A stretch of DNA of 64,000 nt from Camellia lanceoleosa (lineage: Eukaryota; Streptophyta; Magnoliopsida; Ericales; Theaceae). The position numbers were made by a program, and so were the translations under genes. The notes beneath the pieces are model-generated. The model was not told where the DNA came from and searched no databases. It worked only from the letters and a program-made list of their open reading frames with translations. Where the stretch lies: contig CM045758.1 in the NCBI GenBank assembly GCA_025200525.1, positions 58,375,649 through 58,439,648 of the forward strand, written 5' to 3'. Of the stretch, positions 48,650 to 58,970 are shown piece by piece. Each line of letters opens with the position of its first letter. The stretch's first letter is position 1.

Positions 48650-50640
48650 GGCGCACAACAATGTGGGCGAAACATGCGTGACAACGCAAGTGAAATGAGT
48701 GCATAACAATGCAACCGGGATGTGTATCACAATGCAAATGAAGTGGGTGTATACACATTCTATGCACAATAATCAATGCATATTCGATGCAATCTCAACA
48801 GTGTTTTTGAAATAAAATGTCGAATAAGGAAATACACGTCTTAATGAGACCAATTCAAACGCAACCTCCGATTTACCTCTCGGAGGGGTCACAATAGATT
48901 TCAAAAGGATACAACTCGTGCATGCGAACCGACGATGAGCTACGCATCGGAGACATCAGTTGATACTTCCACAAAAACATTTTGAGCTTGAGGTAGAGGA
49001 ACACCCATACTTCGGAGCATTAACAAGGCTTGAAGGGGTACATCCCACGAAATTTGCTGGAGGTGAAACACACTCAGATGCTTCGATTTTCCCTCTTTTC
49101 TTTTGCTTTGCAGTCTGGAACCTATATAGCTTCAGATAGATCCTGATTTTACTATTCTCACATGACCTGGATTGAACCCTGCAGTTTTTGAAAGAACAAA
49201 TTCCTTTTTTGCACCAATGTAGAGAATGGCACAGCACTCTGAGCACAAGATGATTTTTTTTTGAAATTAAGAAATGAGTTCTTAACCGGGTATTGAGCCT
49301 ACGACTGAACACAGTGAAAAAGACTCAATAACGGAAAATGATAGGTAAACAACCTAAACACATCGAGGCACGCTCGGAACGACTCAAAGCAAGAATCGAG
49401 GCAAACAAAACAAAAGACACAACACACAGACGTGTTACAAAGACGAGAGACCTCTTAGTGCATGAGGAGCCAGTTTCTCCGGGTATTATTTCCCACCCTT
49501 TCTCATTTGTGATTCTCACATCACTCAGCCCTTAAGCTCTGTTTTCACGAAAAAGCCCTTTTCTCACTTTTTCTCTCAACGCACATCTCTCTATTCTTCA
49601 ATCTCTCATTTTCAATCCCTCCCCTGGGTGGTTGATGGATAAATAGAAAGTTGCGGGGTCTTGCCCCTAGCATTCGGCCAGATTCTTCTTCTTGTTCACA
49701 ACAGTGAGTTTCTTCCACAGAGGGGAAGCGCTACAATTGGGTATATAGCGAATCTGCGGCTGACATCGGTCAACGATGCTCTGCTGGGGAGTTTGGACAT
49801 GGTTAGATCTGTCCAGATGATGGAGTGGAATATCTTGCCCCAGTCCAGTTTGTGCTTCGCACTTGGCTTGATACCTCGTTGCTTGGAGGATGTTGGGAGC
49901 TTTCAGCCCTTTGTCGTTAACTTCAGTTGTGCCCTTCTTGGCAGGTAGAGTACCCTTCTTGGCGAGTATGCTGATGATGGGGAAAAGACAGAACACCTGA
50001 CTCAACTGTGCCCCTAGTTCATCATTTTGACCATTTTTTGTTTTTGGCTTTCTACTAAAACAGTTTTGACCAAAATGAGAGTTAGATTAACATGTTTGTT
50101 CAACTTTTTGATTTTGAAAATCATGCAAGTTAGGTTGTGAGCACTGAAAATTTTCCTTTTTTGGGTCCAAGAAAATGGTCCAGTTTTGGAAAAGATGGAA
50201 TAATTTTCGAGAGAATTAGTCAACCTCAGAAAAAATTCTCAAAAACTATTTTTGCAAACGGCCAATGCTCAACAAGCACGAAACCTACTCTTGAGACGCA
50301 CAACCATCGGATCTGGAGGAAAATTGCCCCTGGCTCGAAGAGAGCTGCATGGCAACGGAAAGTTGCCCCTTGTTTGAACGGCACCGCAGTGCATTGAATG
50401 GCAACGGAAAGTTGCCCCTTGTTTGAATGGCGCCGCAGCGCATTGTAGTTAGTCCTCAGAGCGACGAACACAACCAAATTCTTAGCTTCAGAGAAGGCAA
50501 AGATGCTCAAAACCAATACATAGACACAATCGAATTTGCAGGTGTTTGTGGCTGGACTTCAGAGTGAAGTTGCCTACGTATCCCAAACATGGGAATCAAG
50601 CCTTACGTAGTTCCGGGGTTAAGGTACACTCAGGTATTTA
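48650..50640. other. Non-coding internal region of the gag-only element
   Basis: This is where protease, RT, RNase H and integrase would be expected, but no frame on either strand shows their motifs. Short phrases such as 'gttgcccct' recur (near 49660, 50325, 50372 and 50414). A 49-bp duplication is at 50349-50446 and the second hairpin-like motif at 50571-50613. Confidence 0.6.
50349..50446. repeat. 49-bp tandem duplication
   Basis: Two adjacent copies (50349-50397, 50398-50446) starting 'atggcaacggaaagttgccc'. They differ at a few sites, mostly CG versus TG or CA (for example 'gaacggcacc' and 'gaatggcgcc'). Confidence 0.9.
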
Positions 50641-50706
50641 ACCTCTCCTTTTTTTGATGCTCTAACTTTTGCCAAGGCGCCTGTTGCAGGTTTTCGACCT
50701 TGCGAG

Positions 50707-50865
50707 CTTTGTTCTTCTTTATTTTTCATTTCTTTTCTTCTCTTTTTTTCTTTCTTCTTTTTCTTTTTCTTTTTTTTTTCTTCATTTCTTTTTTTTCTTT
50801 TTCTTTTTGCTTTTTTTTTTTTTTTTTTTTCTATTTTCTTCTTTTTTTTTTCTTGTATATATCTT
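50707..50865. repeat. Long pyrimidine tract (purine-rich on the coding strand)
   Basis: About 160 bp of almost only T and C on the + strand, purine-rich on the element's coding strand. Open frames of Phe/Ser or Lys/Arg across it are artefacts. It lies between gag and the tandem array. Confidence 0.9.
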
Positions 50866-51845
50866 TTCTTGCTCTAACTTTTGCCTGGGTTGCCCTTTCC
50901 GGGTTTTCAACCCAGCGAGCCTCTCAAAGGGTAAAAGTGTAACAAGTCCATGCCAAATGGTTTTAGGATCTCGAAGCCATCCGTACCCAAGAGAGTGGTT
51001 GTTGTATCGATTTGCAGAAGGATCTATCTTCAGCTCTTCGAGCACATCGGACATTGTCGCCCCTAGTTCGAGGGGTGTTTCTGTTCTAGCTTCGCAAGCT
51101 TCTTCTAATGAGATCTGATCTTCTTGATCTGACTTTCTTGCCTCTTGTTCGAGGGTTGCTTTGAAACTGGCCACACAGGCCTCACGTTGTGCTTGACCGT
51201 TGAACGTTCTGAATGGGTTCAAGGTTTGAAAGCAAAGGGGGGTCGAGTCTCGAGGCTGAGAGCGATCCTAGGCTGCACAATCTCAAGAGCGATTCCACAC
51301 AAGTCTTCACAGGACCGCGCAAAACATTTTGTTTTTGAAAGTTTTTAAGAAAGCGACAAATCGCTTGCGCTGAAGATAGTGTGGAACCAATCTGGATCAA
51401 GCCAGGGTCCTTCTCAGTACTCACGCTAACAAGCATGATCTCAATCATTAAGGGCTTAGCATGCCTCTCTTTCTCTCAATTTGATCAAAGTTTTGCAAAA
51501 CCCGAGAAATTCATTCCTCTTCGTTTTCACTGCAGTGTTCAAAAAGTTTTGAAAAACTTAGGTCAATACAATGACTTTAAGGCACATAAAAGCAAGTGAA
51601 AAGTATTGCAATTTCAATCGAACTTCTGGCACAACTGGCGCAAGGCAAAAGCAAGCACAAGAGTGCGAAAATGTACTGCTGTTTCATTCAGATCTATTGG
51701 CATAACTGGCTCCACAGCAGAAACAGGCTCAAAAGGAAAGCAAAAGACAATCACAAAACAAAATGGTGATGCCCGAGGTAACACCCCCGGAATCACTTGA
51801 CTCCTATACAACAGGACTGACTCGATATAACAAGACAGACCCAAC

Positions 51846-51940
51846 TGACTCAGTATGAAAAGACTGACTCAAAACAAAAAGACAGACTCAAAACAACCCA
51901 GCAAAATTGACTCAAAACAAAGAGACAGACTCAAAAATAA
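51846..51940. repeat. Degenerate short tandem repeats (gactcaaaacaa)
   Basis: The word GACTCAAAACAA or close variants recur five to six times with about 17-20 bp spacing, just downstream (element sense) of the gag end. No further feature is seen in 50880-52100. Confidence 0.6.
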
Positions 51941-52100
51941 CACAACTGAACTGACCCAAATACCCACGTCAAAAACCGCAAAAACTAGCATTCACAAATG
52001 CTCAAAACAGTGTGTGCCAAACGCCACATCCGGAGTAAATCGAGTGCCATCCGCAGGTGGTTCATCCCCCGATCGCATGGTCACATTATCCCCCACAGGT

Positions 52101-53555
52101 TCACTGATCAAATGCCGATAGACTTTGCACGACTGGCATGGCGACGACCTTGTTGTCGATCAGATTTTGTATCTCATGGCGAAGACGAAAGCACATGTCA
52201 ATGTCATGGTCAGCTCGCTGATGGAAGGCACAGTAGTCAGCTGGGTTATGTGAGGGAGGGGGTTTCTTTGGTAATGGTTGTGGCTCCAGTGGCTTCAGAT
52301 ACCCCTTTTTGATCAGGGCCCTCAGGGCCGTTGACAGAGACATGTACAGTGGGGTAAACACCCTTTGGCCCTGAGGTGGGTATTTGGCTATTCGTGAGCT
52401 AGTTTCGGATGCACCGGTGAATGGGGTGGTCATTTTTTGTGTGGTGGTGGTGACCATGTCCATGTCTGAAGTTATAGTAGCTGTGTCACCACTGGTGGTC
52501 GCATTCGAACTGTGGGTAAATGCCCTCCTAGGCTGCTCCTTCTCTTGGTCAATAAGGCCCTACTTCATAGCAACCTCGATCTATACCCCCATCTCGTGTA
52601 GATCTGAAAAGGTAGGGAATGGGAGAACGATCATTTTCTGCATGAGCTTGGGTTGGAGGTTGCGCACAACCATCCGTATTTGATCCTTGTCCGTTGGCCT
52701 AATGGTCATCATTGAGGCCTTGGCCCTCCACCGAGTTACAAAATCGGAGAAACTTTCCTTCGGCTCCTGCCTAGTCATCTCGAGATCACGAGTTGTAATC
52801 TCAATTTGTGAATTGTAGGAGTATTGATCGACAAAAGCCTCGGCCATCTCATCCCAATTCTTCTTAACATCGTCTTCCAGTTTCGCGTACCAGATGGCCG
52901 CCACACCTGACAGGGTTCGGCCAAACAGGGACAGCTTCTGTGGTCTGGTGAGGCCCATCGGCCTTAAGATATCTGAAAACAGCCTCAGGTGCACCATGGG
53001 GTCCCCGGTCCCATCAAATCGGTCAATTTATGGCATCTTGAACCAATCTGGCAGCGTCACAGCTGCGTCCGTATATCCATCCTCAATGTCGGGAATGGAC
53101 TTGACTCCTTGGGATTTCTTAAACATCTTTTCCAAATTACTCCGGCTATGGGGGTCCGTCTTGAACTCAAAGGGAGAGTCCGGTAGATTGGTAGGCGTTT
53201 TGGATTGTTGGGGTAAAATTGGGGGCGGAGCCGGCCCTACCGGAATGTTCGTACCTTCCTGGACATTGGGTGTTTCCCCGGGTGTCTGAACCCCTGGTGG
53301 TAGAGAAGCTTGATGCGAAGCAGATGCTCCGGTTTGTTGCTCTAGCCTGGCAATTGTCTCTGCCTGTTGGGCTATGACCACAGCCTGTTGCTTGGCGAAT
53401 TTCGCTTGACGGACAGCATCTTGCTGCATGGTTTTCATACTATCCTGAAGTTGGCGCACCATCTCTTCCAGACTCGACATATTGTCCTGGTCTAACTGAG
53501 CAACCGGTATAGCTGTTTCTGTAGTAGGCTCGAAAATCTCAACCCGACTGCTCAA
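52101..53555 (-). pseudogene. Gag of the gag-only element (Ogre/Tat-like), stops in frame
   Basis: One minus-strand frame from an ATG at 53555 to TGA at 52101-52103, 484 codons. It begins acidic with a Gln-rich coiled coil (residues about 25-85), a Pro-rich linker, the gag core (LTRPQKLSLFGRTLSGVAAIWYAKL, here split for length: SLFGRTLSGVAAIWYAKL; then FVDQYSYNSQI; DFVTRWRAKA), and a Cys/His motif (YCAFHQRADHDIDMCFRLRHEIQ) like that of Ogre/Tat gag. In-frame stops: TAA at 53028-53030, TAG at 52581-52583 and another TAG about 20 bases on. The frame is otherwise intact, so decay is recent. Confidence 0.82.
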
Positions 53556-54370
53556 AGATCAGCGACCGTAGTCATTGTTATCGGTGGTTCAGGCTCGACT
53601 AGCCTTCTTCGCCCTCGACATTCTTGAACTGAGTCTCTGACCTGACAAAGTCTATCAGCACAAATCCAAAGTACCCGGGGGATAGTGGAGCCTTCTGAAG
53701 CTATGATTCCAGGACTACCTAGCAAAAGAGAAAACAGACAGCATCTCAGCTCAACTTCACTGGAACGGATACGAGCAAAGCTGAACGACTGTATTCTATT
53801 ACTGATCACTGTTCCCCAAAATCACTGCCCCAAATCTGAACCCCTGATATCCGCAGATATAACCGATTCTCAAAATACTGATACTGGTGCCCGCGGGCCG
53901 GATACCCAGACTTGCAAACTGGTATATGCATTCCCTGTAGAGATACACTCTAAAAGCACATAGAAAGTAAATGAGAGCCAATACACCCCCTATGTTGGGG
54001 TAGGGTTTCCCTGTCCTATTTTGTCAGGAGCTAGGGTTTCACTACGCACGCAGCGGTTTCAAACAACCTATGACCGGGTAAGCAACCTGTCCTAGTTTGG
54101 AATGGTCACTATGGATTCCGACTATGCACTAGGTCGAATGGTCAAAAAGGGTGCCTCGGCAAAGCCGGGGTTTGTGTTCCCATACTGGCAGAGCCCGCAA
54201 CCGGTCAGCCTTATGGTCATGCCTTGACAAGACAAGCCTCCAGCAAACCGCTCAGGAATAGCAGATGGCCAACACGGTGTCCTAGGCGCACCAATGCACA
54301 TGCAATGCAAAAAAAACACATAAGTGTAGTCAAAACAGGATATCACGAGTTCGAGTCAAGCTCTCTAAAA
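53556..54370 (-). other. Leader between primer site and gag
   Basis: About 0.8 kb of untranslated leader on the minus strand. A frame at 53552-53809 opens here but I do not recognise its product. Ogre elements carry an extra ORF before gag; nothing here is convincing as that gene. Confidence 0.4.
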
Positions 54371-54388
54371 TCCCCAGCAGAGTCGCCA
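54371..54388 (-). promoter_or_regulatory. Primer-binding site of the gag-only element
   Basis: TGGCGACTCTGCTGGGGA on the minus strand, five bases inside the 5' LTR. A site of this kind is typical of Ogre-like elements. The tRNA is not assigned. Confidence 0.75.
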
Positions 54389-54393
54389 GAAAT

Positions 54394-57300
54394 AATAACA
54401 ACGCCCGCGGAGGACCTCGCTACAGTTCAGACTCGATTTTTGTTGCGGTTCTAAATCTGAACCAAAGAGTCCAAATCTGGCAAATCGCTTTGAGAAAAAC
54501 AGATTTTTGAAAAGAAGTGCCAAACATGGACTGCTTTGCCAGATACAGAGTCGCCACCTAAATATTTTATTTTTGGGAAATTTAGGAAACCCTGACTCGG
54601 TGCCAAAGGCCACGTGTCCGTCATCACCAAAGTTGCCTCGGCTCGGGAACTTGGGTACGATCGGGGAAGGTCAGCTATGAGCACCACCTCTCGCCCGGTC
54701 TAAAGACCGGCCTCTACTAACCGTGATATCAAGTTTTGAAAACATTATATGTTCTTATTCCGGTTTATTAGCCTAGAGTTACTATGCTATGCGCACAGTG
54801 AACAAGAATAGACCAAATCGCCTAAGTTGGAACAAAACATTTCATGTTTGTTTTGAAAATGGTTTGCTACTCGCAAGTAGGCTAAAATGCAGGTTTTGCC
54901 ACCTTCAAGTGGGCTTTTAAAACTCACAGTTTTAATGCATTGCCCCAATTTAGGTAATTCAACCTCCATCCACAGGCATTCAAGCAGTTATATCACATAA
55001 GCAGCTAGCCTCATGGTAGTCATGCTATTATGGCAACATTCACACGCATGCGACATGCTAAAGCATAAAAGCTCACCTAGTACTCCAAGCCAAAACAGAA
55101 ACTAGCTACTAATCATGCATGATCCTAGTTCATGTTAAAAAAAAAAATGGCTAATGCAACGCATGCAAAGATGTAATTTAGGCAGGCTCGGCTATCCTAA
55201 ACATGGCATGTGAAATGCTACAACTATCACGTATTCAATTTGAAATTGAAAGTACGATGCAGTTTGTATGATGTACCGAGCCCGATGCATGTCAACAAAT
55301 GCATGGATGCACGCATGCATTGCATAAGGTATGCTAATTTTAAATATGCCCTAATCTACCATCATAAGCAAGTAAATAAAAGGGAGAAAGAAGTGGGGGT
55401 TGGAAGACATGCACACCACTCACACACACTTATTACAGATTTGCCCCCACACGGAGGGATCAAAAGAATATACAGTCCCAAATAGTACAGTCCAAATACA
55501 GAATAAATTATTACAAAATTCTAATTATCAAATTAATATAAAATGTAAAAAAAAAAGAAGGGGGCCTCAGCCCTGCCTCGGCATGCGCGAATGATGCATG
55601 CTCGATCCGTCTTGTCCGGAAAACCCATACCATACCACTGCCGCCTCTGTTTTCACTGTCCTGCCTCTCCAAAGACTGCCAAAGTCCCAGAATACCTTCT
55701 ATGCACACTGCTTCTCACCATCGACTGGATGAAATGGCAACCGGCCATGTAAAAAGTCTGTCGGCTGCTTATGGGGTTATCGGCCACCAATACATTGCCG
55801 GTCGGCACTTTATACTGCCGGTCAGTAGAAAATTCCTACAGAAGACAGTTTTGACAGCAACAGCAGACAGGTAGTGCATGACATCGAGTTTTGAGCAAAT
55901 GTAACCATGGCCATGCCTCCTATCATGTATAGGACTCAAGGAAGCATGGCCCTTGGTCCTTGGGCCACCAATTATGCATTTTGATGCATGATGGCCTAAA
56001 AGACCAATGTTGCAATTTAATGTAAAGATGCATGCAACACACAAATGAGAACCAAGACCCTATCATGTTAAGGTCAAGGGCCTTAGTGACATGAGAATTG
56101 AGATGTGTTTTGTCACTTAAAGTACAAACACCTCTCATCTCTCACACTTGGTTTGACACCCCAAACCAAGTGATGCAATGCATGTTATGCGAGCATGGCT
56201 CAAAATGCAACCTAATGCTAAAGTGCAAACATGCCACATGTAATGCAATCTATCATGTTGAATATGCAATGCTAGACATGGATAATCATGCAAAAGATTA
56301 GCACGTGACAAGACCTTATTAAACAAACATGCAACAAACATGAAACAAGCATGTAATAGTGGACTTAAACCATAAGGGGCAGACCTCAATCCACCCCAAA
56401 ACAGTGGCCAAAAGTGCTTGAAAACATGGACAAAATGCTATACAAGCATGCAAATTAATGAGCCTAAAGCTAAGGCACAAAAGAGGGTATTCCACCACCA
56501 CTAACAAGACCACTCATGGCATGTATTATAAAAGAAAAAACAAAGTTCTATCATGCAAAAATACACCCAAACCCTTTGACATGGTAGCCCCAAAATACCC
56601 TAAACATACAAGCATGCACAAGGCCTATTCCTAGGCATAAAAGGGCACACCCTCAAAGCATGAAATAGGTCACATATGCAAACATGCAAACATGATTTAT
56701 GGACTGAAATACGATCCAAAATGATGCCAAATCATGAGGATGGTCCAGACTAAGCATGCTAGTGATCTACACAACCAAGGCTTACAAGCCAAAATGCAAA
56801 GCAATCATACCAAACCTGCCAAACATGGCAAAATCAGTGGCTCACAGCCCTTAAACATGGAAAAATGATGCTAACATCTTCATGGAGTTATGCTAATACA
56901 TGCAAGAATCATGGCCTAAACACAAGATGCATTTCTATGCCAAATAGAGGAATGCAAAGCAAGTATAACATGCATGAAAGAGGCCAACAAACCACTATTA
57001 GACAGAGATGAAATATAATCCAAAACACCCAAAAAAGCTCTGAAATGGCGCCAACAACAAGCAAGCATGCATGTTGCCTTTTAAGCCAAAAACAAAGGCA
57101 AAAGAGGGACAAAGGGGAGAGGGGTGTCCCTCCCCTATACAAGACTTCAAACCACCTTCCTCACCACTAAAAACCCACTGGTTTTCAGTGGTGAGAAGAC
57201 CAAAACAACAAAGCAAACAAGGCTCAAAGTAAAGGCACCAAAGAGGCCAAAATAAGGCCTAAGAGGGTGAGTTTGCACTCAAACCACAAAGTGACCTTAA

Positions 57301-58810
57301 TGAAAGTTCTAAGGCAAGAAAATATAAGACTTTTTTATGTTATACAAAAGACCCAAATCAGTATACAAGATAGGTAAAAACTTGTTGCAAGAATGGGGAA
57401 ACTAAAGTAAAGTGCTCACCCTTGAAGAACACCTCAAGAATAGATGATCCAGCCACCCTCTATTGATCAAAACCAGTCCAAAGTCTCAAGAATCAACCCT
57501 CCAAGCCTCCCAATCTCGAGCTAAGATGTGATGGTGTGTGTATTGGTGTAAAAGTAAGGTAAAACCACACTTTTAGGCCTAAAAACACACACACAAGAGG
57601 AGAGAGAGGGAAAATGTAGAGAGAGGAGATATATGACAGATATATAGATACAAAGCTCTGGTTTTTTGTTCAAGAATGACCAACCCTTAACAAAGGGAGA
57701 GATATGATGCTTAAATAGGCAAAAATCAAGGCTCAAGGCTTCTCTAAGAAGCTAAGTAAAAGGGGCAAAGGGTACAAAGGGGTCTTGGCTTCTTGGAGAA
57801 GCTAAGACAGCTGGCCAAGCTTCTCCAAGAAGCTTGGCCAAAAGGGTCAACCTTCTAGAAGGTTTGGGGGTTCAAAGGTGCAAAGGGGTCACTCCCATGC
57901 ACGGGGATGAGTGATGGTGCATTCCAGCTGGCACAGCTGGCATGCACCATGCCTCAGGGTTGCAAAAAGGTCAAACCGGCCAGCCAAAGGGGTCATCGGC
58001 ACAAAATGGTGCCGATCGGCACAATATTTGGCCGACTTGCTATTTATGTTGCCCGGTCGGCTAAATGTATGGCCGGTGGATGGCCGGTAAGGTCAAAAAG
58101 TGCCGGTGGATGTCCAGATTGAACCCCCAGAAGTTAACTTTCCAATGGTGCAAACCTTGCATTAAAATTCCTCCTGTGCAAAAAGTTATGCCCTTTTTGG
58201 TGAAGCCGCGCAGATTCGATCTAACCGGACTGATCCCCTATTTCAACCAACCATATCTCCCCCACCCGGACTTGGATTTAAGAGATTCTTGAGTGCAAAA
58301 TGAAGCCCTAGAAGTCTTCTTTTCAATGATGGTGGCCTCATAGTTCAACTCCAAGTGTATAGACAGATGAGCTTGATTTAGCGATGACTGCTTGTCTTTC
58401 TCCTACCCAGATCCATGTTGAACTTCTTCCCCAACTTGTTTTCTCCCCTCTTCTCCTCTTCTCTTCAACTTCAAACCCCTAAGTAAGGTGTTTTGAAAGA
58501 TTTTTCAAAGATTTCATCTCTCCTTCACTCGTTTCCACTTTGTCCTTGCTTGGTTTATCGAAAAGCTCATTATTTGACAAAATGTGAGCCTCGGAACATT
58601 GTAGAAACTTTATTTCAAAAATGTTTTGAAAGAGAGGGTTTTAAGGTCTAAAAACCATTCAAAATAGCTTTGGTCCAAAATGGGGTGAAGTTGAGATTTG
58701 CCTCTCTCCTTTCCGAAGAAACTGAACCTGTGCCCTGCACACCTTTCTCCAACAAGTAAACCATCAGTAGTGCCCAAGTCTTAAGGGCGGTCAAAAATGG
58801 GGTGTCTACA
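54394..58810 (-). repeat. 5' LTR of the gag-only element
   Basis: 4417 bp, partner of 42948-47365. The outer end is GTGTCTACA followed by GACGG. At the inner end the terminal two bases are AA where the other copy has TG (CA on the coding strand). GGCCG-type blocks are at 55730-55830 and 58000-58100, and the PBS-like string at 54546-54556. No coding content. Confidence 0.9.
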
Positions 58811-58815
58811 GACGG

Positions 58816-58970
58816 TTTAACTCTGTGATCCCCATTATGATGCGAAAAAAATTCACGTTAGGCTGAGAAAGAATTAGACCCCACTGTCAAAGGACTGCTC
58901 TTAAAAATGGGTGAAGAGGAAAATGGACTCCGCCCTCAGCAATCGATAGGAGAGGAAAGATGATCGTACT
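58816..58970 (-). pseudogene. Antisense gene a, upstream exon cut off by two insertions
   Basis: On the minus strand this reads EGGVHFPLHPFLRAVL, a stop, then a segment ending GITELNR and runs exactly in frame into the exon at 42942 once the gag-only element and one GACGG copy are removed. The FPLHPF block is characteristic of the PF04195-like plant retroelement family. A TGA interrupts it after RAVL. The 5' part of the gene is separated by the chromovirus-like LTR at 58971, so the true start lies outside the window. Confidence 0.75.

Larger units (their letters stand above)
42948..58810 (-). mobile_element. 15.9-kb gag-only LTR retrotransposon, Ogre-like LTRs
   Basis: Two near-identical 4.4-kb LTRs (42948-47365 and 54394-58810) bound a 7.0-kb internal region; GACGG at 42943-42947 and 58811-58815 is a perfect target duplication. 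A primer-binding site and polypurine tract lie at the inner edges. The internal region holds a broken gag but no protease, RT, RNase H or integrase, plus a higher-order tandem array. It resembles gag-only or large non-autonomous plant elements (TR-GAG and LARD types), and the LTR and gag point to an Ogre/Tat-like parent. It must have used enzymes from another element. Confidence 0.88.
28410..58970 (+). mobile_element. Tat-clade Ty3/Gypsy element with antisense genes; 3' end not in window
   Basis: The 5' LTR (28410-28491 plus 32617-32969) is about 430 bp and starts TGTAGGAGCC. A primer-like site (TTGGCGCTG...) is followed by gag, protease, RT, RNase H, a second archaeal-type RNase H and integrase, all plus strand and broken. 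The second RNase H is diagnostic of the Tat clade. Downstream are two tandem arrays and two minus-strand genes, as in Retand-like Tat elements. It was later hit by solo LTR 28492-32616, by the gag-only element 42948-58810, and by the chromovirus-like element from 58971. The 3' LTR must lie beyond the window. Confidence 0.85.

Noticed and set aside
48150..48776. Overlapping long frames on both strands (Arg/Glu-rich and Leu/Ser-rich)
   Set aside because: They come from a repeat period that does not create stops; the same words recur every 127 bp.
50669..51118. Phe-rich 'membrane protein' frame
   Set aside because: Translation of the T-rich tract.
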